DNA of 64,000 nt, from positions 2,542,001-2,606,000 of the forward strand of contig CATNEN010000033.1 in NCBI GenBank assembly GCA_950097015.1, in the 5' to 3' direction. Each line of letters opens with the position of its first letter. Position 1 is the stretch's first letter. This stretch comes from Macrostomum hystrix. Taxonomy: Eukaryota; Platyhelminthes; Macrostomidae. The notes beneath the pieces were generated by a model. The model worked only from the letters and a program-made list of their open reading frames with translations, made no database searches and had not been told where the DNA came from. The translations under genes and the position numbers were made by a program. Below, piece after piece: positions 54,987 to 64,000 of this stretch.

Positions 54987-57440
54987 CTTAACATTAGTTA
55001 TCAGCCTGACTCACTGACCCATCATTAGTTCTCAGCCTGACTCACTGACCCATCATTAGTTCTCAGCCTGACTCACTGACCCATCATTAGTTCTCAGCCT
55101 GAGTCACTGACCCATCATTAGTTCTGAGCCTGAGTCACTGACCCATCATTAGTTCTGAGCCTGAGTCACTGACCCATCATTAGTTCTGAGCCTGAGTCAC
55201 TGACCCATCATTAGTTCTGAGCCTGAGTCACTGACCCATCATTAGTTCTCAGCCTGAGTCACTGACCCATCATTAGTTCTGAGCCTGAGTCACTGACCCA
55301 TCATTAGTTCTGAGCCTGAGTCACTGACCCATCATTAGTTCTGAGCCTGACTCACTGACCCATCATTAGTTCTCAGCCTGACTCACTGACCCATCATTAG
55401 TTCTCAGCCTGAGTCACTGACCCATCATTAGTTCTGAGCCTGAGTCACTGACCCATCATTAGTTCTCAGCCTGACTCACTGACCCATCATTAGTTCTCAG
55501 CCTGACTCACTGACCCATCATTAGTTCTCAGCCTGACTCACTGACCCATCATTAGTTCTGAGCCTGAGTCACTGACCCATCATTAGTTCTCAGCCTGAGT
55601 CACTGACCCATCATTAGTTCTCAGCCTGAGTCACTGACCCATCATTAGTTCTCAGCCTGACTCACTGACCCATCATTAGTTCTCAGCCTGAGTCACTGAC
55701 CCATCATTAGTTCTCAGCCTGAGTCACTGACCCATCATTAGTTCTGAGCCTGAGTCACTGACCCATCATTAGTTCTGAGCCTGAGTCACTGACCCATCAT
55801 TAGTTCTCAGCCTGAGTCACTGACCCATCATTAGTTCTGAGCCTGAGTCACTGACCCATCATTAGTTCTGAGCCTGAGTCACTGACCCATCATTAGTTCT
55901 GAGCCTGACTCACTGACCCATCATTAGTTCTCAGCCTGACTCACTGACCCATCATTAGTTCTCAGCCTGACTCACTGACCCATCATTAGTTCTGAGCCTG
56001 AGTCACTGACCCATCATTAGTTCTCAGCCTGACTCACTGACCCAACATTAGTTCTCAGCCTGACTCACTGACCCAACATTAGTTCTCAGCCTGACTCACT
56101 GACCCAACATTAGTTCTCAGCCTGACTCACTGACCCAACATTAGTTCTCAGCCTGACTCACTGACCCATCATTAGTTATCAGCCTGACTCACTGACCCAT
56201 CATTAGTTCTCAGCCTGAGTCACTGACCCATCATTAGTTCTCAGCCTGACTCACTGACCCATCATTAGTTCTCAGCCTGAGTCACTGACCCATCATTAGT
56301 TCTCAGCCTGACTCACTGACCCATCATTAGTTCTCAGCCTGAGTCACTGACCCATCATTAGTTCTCAGCCTGAGTCACTGACCCATCATTAGTTCTCAGC
56401 CTGACTCACTGACCCATCATTAGTTCTCAGCCTGAGTCACTGACCCATCATTAGTTCTCAGCCTGAGTCACTGACCCATCATTAGTTCTGAGCCTGAGTC
56501 ACTGACCCATCATTAGTTCTGAGCCTGAGTCACTGACCCATCATTAGTTCTCAGCCTGAGTCACTGACCCATCATTAGTTCTGAGCCTGAGTCACTGACC
56601 CATCATTAGTTCTGAGCCTGAGTCACTGACCCATCATTAGTTCTGAGCCTGACTCACTGACCCATCATTAGTTCTCAGCCTGACTCACTGACCCATCATT
56701 AGTTCTCAGCCTGACTCACTGACCCATCATTAGTTCTGAGCCTGAGTCACTGACCCATCATTAGTTCTCAGCCTGACTCACTGACCCAACATTAGTTCTC
56801 AGCCTGACTCACTGACCCAACATTAGTTCTCAGCCTGACTCACTGACCCAACATTAGTTCTCAGCCTGACTCACTGACCCATCATTAGTTATCAGCCTGA
56901 CTCACTGACCCATCATTAGTTCTCAGCCTGAGTCACTGACCCATCATTAGTTCTCAGCCTGAGTCACTGACCCATCATTAGTTCTCAGCCTGAGTCACTG
57001 ACCCATCATTAGTTCTGAGCCTGAGTCACTGACCCATCATTAGTTCTGAGCCTGACTCACTGACCCATCATTAGTTCTCAGCCTGACTCACTGACCCATC
57101 ATTAGTTCTCAGCCTGACTCACTGACCCATCATTAGTTCTGAGCCTGAGTCACTGACCCATCATTAGTTCTCAGCCTGACTCACTGACCCAACATTAGTT
57201 CTCAGCCTGACTCACTGACCCAACATTAGTTCTCAGCCTGACTCACTGACCCAACATTAGTTCTCAGCCTGACTCACTGACCCATCATTAGTTATCAGCC
57301 TGACTCACTGACCCATCATTAGTTCTCAGCCTGAGTCACTGACCCATCATTAGTTCTCAGCCTGACTCACTGACCCATCATTAGTTCTCAGCCTGACTCA
57401 CTGACCCATCATTAGTTATCAGCCTGACTCACTGACCCAT
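54987..57440. repeat. 31-bp satellite array, about 79 units in strict register
   Basis: Unit AGTTCTCAGCCTGACTCACT plus GACCCATCATT. Variants are CTCAG/CTGAG/TATCAG, GACTC/GAGTC and CCCATC/CCCAAC. The rare GTTATC variant sits at 54997, 56175, 56888, 57291 and 57415; all intervals are exact multiples of 31. The array separates CWC15 from the endonuclease IV gene. Confidence 0.98.
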
Positions 57441-57525
57441 CATGAGAGTAGTGCATTGGGTTCATCTGTACCCTTCGCGGCTTTCAGTCTGGTTCCACTC
57501 TGGTAAACGGTATTAAAAAAATCCA

Positions 57526-60500
57526 ATGCTGCCAGAAACGCGCTGCCTTAGAAGCAGAAAACCAGAATCAGCAGCAGCCAGTACCTCTCCCGCTGGCTTA
57601 CTCAGCGAAAGTCAGGAGCAGCAGGGGCCCACAGCAACCAAGACTGGTGCCAAGCGACGCAAAGCCCTAGAAGAGAGTGTTTCAACGAAAAACACAATAA
57701 ATCTGAAATCCTTGAAAGCCCAAATTTCTCCCGAGCTTCCGATGGCGCAGCGCGGCGCCGCCCTGCTACTCGGCGCCCACGTGTCCGCGGCCGGCGGTCT
57801 GCACCGGGCTTTCGACAACGCGCGCTCAATCGGCGCTAAAAGTTTCGCGCTATTTGTGCGCAACCAGCGCCGGTGGGAGTCCCAACCGTTGGATGATGAG
57901 GAGGCAGCCAAGTTTCGATCCGCTATGCTCAGTAGTTGCTTCTTGCCTGAGGCTATTCTGCCACACGGCAGCTATCTCATCAACTGCGCCTCTCCCAATG
58001 CTGAGGTCCGCCGAAGGAGCTGCGCCGCACTGGTAGATGAGATGGATAGGTGAGCGACGAGTGGGTGTTTAGATTTGCTGCGTAATTCGTAGATTCGAGG
58101 AGTAGATTTGTAGATTCGACGAGTAGATTTGTAGATTCGAGGAGTAGATTTGCAGATTTGAGGTGTATATTTGTAGATTCGACGAGTAGATTTGCAGATT
58201 TGAGGTGTAGATTTGTAGATTCGACGAGTAGATTTGCAGATTTGAGGTGTATATTTGTAGATTCGAGTAGTTGATTTGTAGATTCGAGTAGTGGATTTGT
58301 GGATTTGTAGATTTGAGGTGTAGATTTGTAGATTCGAGTAGTGGATTTGTAGATTCGAGTAGTGGATTTGTAGATTCGAGTAGTGGATTTGTAGATTTGA
58401 GGTGTAGATTTGTAGATTCGAGGAGTTGATTTGTAGATCCGAATAGTAGATTGGTAGATTCGACGAGTAGATTTGCAGATTTGAGGTGTATATTTGTAGA
58501 TTCGAGTAGTTGATTTGTAGATTCGAGTAGTGGATTTGTGGATTTGTAGATTTGAGGTGTAGATTTGTAGATTCGAGTAGTGGATTTGTAGATTCGAGTA
58601 GTGGATTTGTAGATTCGAGTAGTGGATTTGTAGATTCGAGGAGTAGATTTGCAGATTTGAGGTGTATATTTGTAGATTCGACGAGTAGATTTGCAGATTT
58701 GAGGTGTAGATTTGTAGATTCGACGAGTAGATTTGTAGATTCGAGGAGTAGATTTGCAGATTTGAGGTGTATATTTGTAGATTCGACGAGTAGATTTGTA
58801 GATTTGAGGTGTAGATTTGTAGATTCGACGAGTAGATTTGCAGATTTGAGGTGTATATTTGTAGATTCGAGTAGTTGATTTGTAGATTCGAGTAGTGGAT
58901 TTGTGGATTTGTAGATTTGAGGTGTAGATTTGTAGATTCGAGTAGTGGATTTGTAGATTCGAGTAGTGGATTTGTAGATTCGAGTAGTGGATTTGTAGAT
59001 TTGAGGTGTAGATTTGTAGATTCGAGGAGTTGATTTGTAGATCCGAATAGTAGATTGGTAGATTCGACGAGTAGATTTGCAGATTTGAGGTGTAGATTTG
59101 TAGATTCGAGGAGTTGATTTGTAGATCCGAATAGTAGATTGGTAGATTCGACGAGTAGATTTGCAGATTTGAGGTGTAGATTTGTAGATTTGAGGTGTAG
59201 ATTTGTAGATTCGAGGAGTTGATTTGTAGATTCGAGTAGTGGATTTGCAGATTTGAGGTGTAGATTTGTAGATTCGAGGAGTAGATTTGCAGATTTGAGG
59301 TGTATATTTGTAGATTTGACGAGTAGATTTGCAGATTTGAGGTGTAGATTTGTAGATTCGACGAGTAGATTTGTAGATTCGAGGAGTAGATTTGCAGATT
59401 TGAGGTGTATATTTGTAGATTCGACGAGTAGATTTGTAGATTTGAGGTGTAGATTTGTAGATTCGACGAGTAGATTTGCAGATTTGAGGTGTATATTTGT
59501 AGATTCGAGTAGTTGATTTGTAGATTCGAGTAGTGGATTTGTGGATTTGTAGATTTGAGGTGTAGATTTGTAGATTCGAGTAGTGGATTTGTAGATTCGA
59601 GTAGTGGATTTGTAGATTCGAGTAGTGGATTTGTAGATTTGAGGTGTAGATTTGTAGATTCGAGGAGTTGATTTGTAGATCCGAATAGTAGATTGGTAGA
59701 TTCGACGAGTAGATTTGCAGATTTGAGGTGTAGATTTGTAGATTCGAGGAGTTGATTTGTAGATCCGAATAGTAGATTGGTAGATTCGACGAGTAGATTT
59801 GCAGATTTGAGGTGTAGATTTGTAGATTTGAGGTGTAGATTTGTAGATTCGAGGAGTTGATTTGTAGATTCGAGTAGTGGATTTGCAGATTTGAGGTGTA
59901 GATTTGTAGATTCGAGGAGTTGATTTGTAGATTCGAGGAGTTGATTTGTAGATTCGAGTAGTGGATTTTTAGATTTTATGAAGTCGTCTCCCTTGTCAAA
60001 TCAGTTGAAGCCTTCCGCAACATTCCCAACCCGCAGATGCCGCCGTCTCGGCCTGGTCCAGTACAACCTGCACCCGGGCTCGGCCGGCGCCAGCAACCCG
60101 GACCGGCCGGCGGCCATCGCCCGACTGGCCGATTCACTGGCCGCCGCGTTGGCAGCCGTGCCCGGCGTCTGCTTGGTGCTGGAGAACGCGGCCGGCCAGG
60201 TGAGAGCTCCGCTTGCCACCTCTCGCTCTTCAGGTTCCATTCTCCCCTCAGGTTCCATTCTCCCCTCAGGTTCGATTCCCCTCCCCAGGTTCCATTCTCC
60301 CCTCAGGTTCCATTCTCCCCTTTCAGATTCCATTCTCCCCAGGTTCCATTCTCCCCTCAGGTTCCATTCTCCCCTCAGGTTCCATTCTCCCCTCAGGTTC
60401 CATTCTCCCCTTTCAGATTCCGTTCTCCCCTCAGATTCCATTCTCCCCTCAGGTTCCATTCTCCCTTCAGGTTCCATTCTCCCCTCAGGTTCCATTCTCC

Positions 60501-61292
60501 CCTCAGTTTCCATTCTCCCCTTTCAGATTCCATTCTCCCCTCAGATTCCATTCTCCCCTCAGGTTCCATTCTCCCCTCAGATTCCATTCTCCCCTCAGGT
60601 TCCATTCTCCCCTTTCAGGTTCCATTCTCCCCTCAGGTTCCATTCTCCCCCCAGGTTCCATTCTCTCCCTCAGGTTCCATTCTCCCCTCAGTTTCCATTC
60701 TCCGCTAAGGATCTTCAGGTTCAATTCTCCCCTCAGGATCCTCGGGTTCAGTCCCCACCCCAGGATCCTCATGCCTGTCCTTGTCAACCTCAGCCATCCG
60801 GGCTGTTTTTCCCCGCAGGGCGGCTGTCTCGGCGGCAGCTTCGCTGAGCTCGGCGCCATTGTGAAGGCCGTTTGCGACCGGCTGCCACCCGGCGCCAGCG
60901 CCGAATCGGACAGCCGGCTCGGCGTCTGCATCGACACCTGCCACGCCTTTGCATACGGCTACGACCTGCGCAGCGCCGCCGGCTTGGACTCGGCCTTCTC
61001 GGAGCTCGCCGAGGCGCTCGGCCATCGTCCGCTGCTGCGCGGCCTCCACCTGAACGACTCGCGCTCCGGACTCGCCAGCCGGGTCGATCGACACGCCGAC
61101 ATCGGCGACGGGCAGCTGGGCGCCGACGCTTTTCGTCGACTGCTACGACATCCGGCTGTGACGTCAGCGGCTGCACTGCGTCCGCTGCCCATGGTGTTGG
61201 AGACGCCCGGAGTTGAATGCTACGCCCAGCAGCTACAGCTGCTGCGACGCCTGCAGCTGGAGGACCTGCCGGAGTGCGGTGGCCTGGGCTGA
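57526..61292 (+). CDS. Endonuclease IV-type AP endonuclease (Nfo/APN1 family)
   Basis: Three exons: 57526-58049, 60037-60199 and 60819-61292. Phases 2 and 0 give 386 residues. After a 75-residue basic N-terminal extension (GAKRRKALEE could be a nuclear signal), the TIM-barrel enzyme follows with every metal ligand of the family. These are H85 in GAHVSAAGG, H187 in QYNLHPG, E224 in LENAAGQ, D268 and H271 in IDTCHAF, H306 in LRGLHLNDS, D319 and H321 in DRHADIGDG, and E357 in VLETP. The enzyme cleaves 5' to abasic sites and trims blocked 3' ends in base-excision repair, using three zinc ions. The gene starts only 85 bases after the 31-bp satellite. Both introns are almost entirely tandem repeats, and intron 2 units mimic 3' splice sites (see findings). 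Confidence 0.95.
58075..59975. repeat. TAGATTTGTAGATTCGA minisatellite in endonuclease IV intron 1
   Basis: Fills nearly the whole intron with mixed 21-30 bp units such as TAGATTTGTAGATTCGAGTA and GCAGATTTGAGGTG. A block of about 637 bp is duplicated in order: features near 58650, 58866 and 59027 recur near 59287, 59503 and 59664. This is higher-order structure. Confidence 0.96.
60228..60720. repeat. 18-bp minisatellite in endonuclease IV intron 2
   Basis: About 27 units of CCATTCTCCCCTCAGGTT, some with TTTCAGATT or CTCAGATT. Each unit contains a pyrimidine tract ending in CAG, like the genuine exon 3 acceptor TTTTCCCCGCAG at 60818. Confidence 0.96.
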
Positions 61293-61349
61293 CACCAAAA
61301 GTACAAACCTGCGACCTTCTGTGAATCTTCTGGGATTTTAAGTGTAGGA

Positions 61350-61545
61350 TTTGGGATTGTGAGTGAACGATTCGGGATAGTGAGTGAACGATTCGGGATA
61401 GTGAGTGAAGGATTCGGGATTGTGAGTGAAGGATTCTGGATTGTGAGAGAAGGATTCGGGATTGTGATTGAAGGATTCGGGATTGTGAGTGAAGGATTCG
61501 GGATTGTGTATGTAGGATTCGGGATTGTGAGTGAGGCATAAGGGA
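61350..61545. repeat. 21-bp minisatellite 3' of endonuclease IV
   Basis: About nine units of GATTCGGGATTGTGAGTGAAG type just after the stop codon, probably within or near the 3' UTR. Confidence 0.93.
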
Positions 61546-62253
61546 TTTGGAGAGTGGGATTTGAGATTGAAGTAGTAGGGTCTGTTGCGAGGTTAACAGC
61601 ATTTTTTCTGAATATCTAGACTGCAATTTATTTTCCTTAACAAATGTTTATCCCATTTTTAACAGTTATACCTTAAGTTGCAGAGAAGTATTATCTATGA
61701 TTATTTTAATCCAGAAATTTTTCGGCTACACTCTACTCAAAGTACTGTGAAAGTGTCAATTCAAATTTTCTGCTTAGTTTTATTAGACTTCTTAGTGTTC
61801 GTTGTGGACTTTCTTAACTAATTTCTGTTCCTCCGTTCACCTTCCTCTGGCATTGTCCACAGGGTAAATTGTTATTAAATCAATTTTCAAAATCAGTTGC
61901 TGACTTTGTGGTGAAGGCAATCATTCAAATTGATCAGCAATTTTTATTTCACTTTGAATTGACGACAAATTTAAATTAAAATTCTGAAAATATTAATGTA
62001 ACTCCGTTTGAAACATTTTAGACATGATTGACGTGTGCCTGACAACGGGCGGACAAAAAGTGCTTTGCTCTTCTTGAGCAACGGAAAAAACAACTCGAGG
62101 GACAATGGGATTTCAGGGAAGAACTGGCAGAAATATTTGGTTTAAATGGGCACCAGCTAGTGTTTCCTGTTGCCCGTTGTCAATGTATACAATGACACAC
62201 TACAGGGCATTGGTTTAATAATTTAAAGAACCTCAAATTGTTGATAACCTATA
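61546..62253. other. AT-rich spacer
   Basis: No gene or repeat array recognised. Confidence 0.5.
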
Positions 62254-62264
62254 GTCTTAGCAGG

Positions 62265-62599
62265 GGGAGTGAGTGGCACAGCGGTTAACGCGTCTACCTC
62301 TTGCACCAAGGTCCCTGAGCTCGATTCCGCGGCGAGGCCACAATTATTTCGGGGCGCAGCCGCGGAGAGAAGGCTTGGGGGGCTTGTCGTGCAATTTACG
62401 CCCTAGAGGGCCAACCTCGAAGGCACAGTGGGAGTGTACCTTGCCTGATGATAAGAAAGTCAGGGCAGATGTACACACCTGTGTGAGCGTGAGGAGTCAG
62501 CGAAATGGGCAGAATTGCCTCCTGGCTGGCTGCGGGTCTAGTGTCACCAAATGATATGCCATTGCCCGCAGCCCTCCTGAAATTAATATTATTATTATT
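62265..62599 (+). mobile_element. tRNA-derived SINE, family A, with 11-bp target-site duplication
   Basis: Starts GGGAGTGAGTGGCACAGCGG with an A box (GTGGCACAGCGG) and a B-box-like GCTCGATTCC. It ends with GCCCGCAGCCCTCCTG and an (ATT)n tail. It is flanked by the direct repeat GTCTTAGCAGG at 62254-62264 and 62600-62610, the signature of LINE-mediated insertion. Homologous along its length to the reverse copy at 43270-43632. Confidence 0.95.
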
Positions 62600-62610
62600 G
62601 TCTTAGCAGG

Positions 62611-63081
62611 CTGAAAGGTTGCTCACTTTGCTTATGATTTATTCTAACCGCCCACGGTTGAGTCAACAAGTATCCATGGCAACCACAGCGACTGTAGAGT
62701 CACAATTCAATCGTCAGTTGCGCAGCAAGCAACTAGTTCGTGACTTCTCATCTGTTTCGTGTCTATTCATTCACTGCCGTAATCTCTGACTATGCACTAG
62801 TGCTGGCAGCACTTGAAAACAAAGGAAAGAAATTGTTGCCATTTCAATGGATTTCCGTGTAACCGCTCTTTCGGTTATCAATATGAGATCAATTCAGACC
62901 ACTTGCACCGAATAAGTTCTATATTTTTCTTCCGGAAGCATCTGCACTGTACAGGGTGCACTTTTCTGCGTGAAGTATCTCAGCCTCATGTCACTGTTCT
63001 AATCTCTCCCGTCACTCCCGCTCAGTATTTCTCCCAGTTCTCTTTCCTTCACTCTGATTGAATTCTGCTGCTGATCAGTTC
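62611..63081. other. Spacer, no gene seen
   Basis: No recognisable coding sequence. Likely upstream region of the small membrane protein gene. Confidence 0.4.
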
Positions 63082-63116
63082 CCATTGGTTGGGGAGGGGG
63101 TTGTGCTCCTTTTATA
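63082..63116 (+). promoter_or_regulatory. Candidate core promoter (ATTGG and TTTATAG)
   Basis: An inverted CCAAT (CCCATTGG, about 63082-63089) is followed by a TATA-like TTTTATAG around 63109-63116. The ATG is about 85 bases further on. Motifs only. Confidence 0.35.
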
Positions 63117-63200
63117 GACATCAGTCAGCAGCTACCCACCTGATAAGCACTCACGGAGAAGTCAATAGTAGAGTGTCTAGTGGCTTTATCTATAGATACC

Positions 63201-63494
63201 ATGTTCAAATCATGCTCGCCGCATTTTGAGACGAGGTCATTGGTTCGATTCCTAGTCGCCTTCCTGACTGCGGCAGCCGCGCCGTGCCCAGTCGCCGCGG
63301 AGGGCGGACCGACGGTCAGGCTGGAGTGGTGGCACTATTTCATCATCGCCTGCTGCGGCGGGCTGCTGCTGGGGGCCATCGTCGTGTACTGCTACTGCAA
63401 GAAGCGCCACCCTGTAGCGCTGCACGAGCCGCAGGACCCGAGGCGCGTCATCCGGGTTGGGAACATTGTGGGAAAACTCAACCAGCTGGCCTGA
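63201..63494 (+). CDS. Small single-pass membrane protein, hypothetical
   Basis: Single-exon frame of 97 residues from the first ATG at 63201. An N-terminal signal-like segment (LVRFLVAFLTAAAAPCPVAA) would be cleaved near residue 32. A short ectodomain (EGGPTVRLEWWH) precedes one membrane span, YFIIACCGGLLLGAIVVYCY. A basic stop-transfer CKKRHP and a 35-residue cytoplasmic tail ending GNIVGKLNQLA follow. The layout is type I. Composition is GC-rich like the other exons. A 5' exon is possible. The family is not recognised and no function is proposed. Confidence 0.55.
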   Translation: MFKSCSPHFETRSLVRFLVAFLTAAAAPCPVAAEGGPTVRLEWWHYFIIACCGGLLLGAIVVYCYCKKRHPVALHEPQDPRRVIRVGNIVGKLNQLA

Positions 63495-63554
63495 GACATT
63501 TGAGTCCGCTATGACACCTAATACTTAAGTAATACTTCAGATTAGATTTATTCT

Positions 63555-64000
63555 TTAATTGAAATGGATTGATAGATCAGACTAGATTGATAGATGAGAT
63601 CAGATTATATTGATAGATGAGATCAGACTAGATTGATAGATGAGATCAGATTGTATTGATAGATGAGATCAGACTAGATTTATAGATGAGTTCAGACTAG
63701 ATTGATAGATCAAATCAAACTAGATTGATAGATGCGATCAGACTAGATTGATAGATGAAATCAGACTAGATTTATAGATGTGATCAAACAAGATTGATAG
63801 ATGAAATCAGACTAGATTGATAGATGTGATCAAACTAGATTGATAGATGAAATCAGACTAGATTGATAGATGAAATCAGACTAGATTTATAGATGTGATC
63901 AAACAAGATTGATCGATGAGATCAGACTAGATTGATAGATGAGATCAGACTAGATTAATAGATTTGATCAGACTAGATTGATAGATTAGATCAGACTAGA
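63555..64000. repeat. 23-bp minisatellite continuing past the window end
   Basis: About 19 units of ATTGATAGATGAGATCAGAC plus TAG, with variants ATTTATAGATG and GATCAAACAAG. It begins shortly after the small membrane protein gene and runs to the last base. Confidence 0.96.

Noticed and set aside
58552-59516. Repeat frames reading CRFVDSTSRFADLR
   Set aside because: Translation of the intron 1 minisatellite of endonuclease IV; not a protein.
60213-60818. Long repeat frame reading FSPQVP upstream of endonuclease IV exon 3 as an independent gene
   Set aside because: It is intronic minisatellite; only its possible use through alternative acceptors is kept as a finding.
1-64000. CRISPR array or bacterial operon reading of the many direct repeats
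   Set aside because: The repeats are contiguous tandem arrays without unique spacers, and the genes are spliced animal genes.

Overview
The window is nuclear DNA of an animal. Split genes have GT..AG introns and consistent splice phases. The gene content includes a Cys-loop receptor subunit, neuropeptide-type precursors, DNA ligase IV, a UGA-containing selenoprotein T and the spliceosome factor CWC15. SINEs, a Tc1/mariner element and a decayed MULE transposase are also present. An animal phytochelatin synthase, an endonuclease IV-type AP nuclease and the very heavy minisatellite load suggest a lophotrochozoan or free-living flatworm-like invertebrate. That placement is inference. Coding exons are GC-rich; spacers and introns are AT-rich.

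Layout. 1-7.5 kb: a polyQ/acidic hypothetical gene (-), a three-exon secreted peptide precursor (-) and a 23-bp minisatellite. 7.6-16.9 kb: complete six-exon DNA ligase IV (-), with four minisatellite blocks in its introns, then ribosomal protein eS12 (-). 17-21.5 kb: MULE relic and AT-rich spacer. 21.6-25.7 kb: seven-exon nicotinic-like receptor subunit (+). 26.6-29.3 kb: two paralogous secreted C-type-lectin-like genes, tail to tail. 31.1-32.1 kb: a neuropeptide precursor (-) with KR-delimited FDPLYSM/YDPLLA repeats. 34.2-35.7 kb: Tc1/mariner element. 39.9-41.9 kb: phytochelatin synthase (+). 43.3-44.0 kb: SINE cluster. 44.3-46.9 kb: secreted class 3 lipase (-). 47.7-49.0 kb: KptA-N-like plus LRR protein (-). 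49.5-52.7 kb: selenoprotein T (+) with a candidate SECIS. 53.4-54.7 kb: CWC15 (+). 55.0-57.4 kb: 31-bp satellite in perfect register. 57.5-61.3 kb: endonuclease IV (+). 62.3-62.6 kb: SINE with target-site duplication. 63.2-63.5 kb: small membrane protein (+). The window ends in a 23-bp minisatellite.

The genes are independent units, not an operon. Three themes stand out. First, two secreted peptide precursors, one with a coding minisatellite. Second, a selenoprotein whose recoding elements can be read directly. Third, intronic minisatellites whose units carry splice-site sequences; in two genes these are in a phase and open frame that could extend the protein. All exon models were deduced by eye from splice consensus, phase closure and family similarity; no database search or expression data was used.
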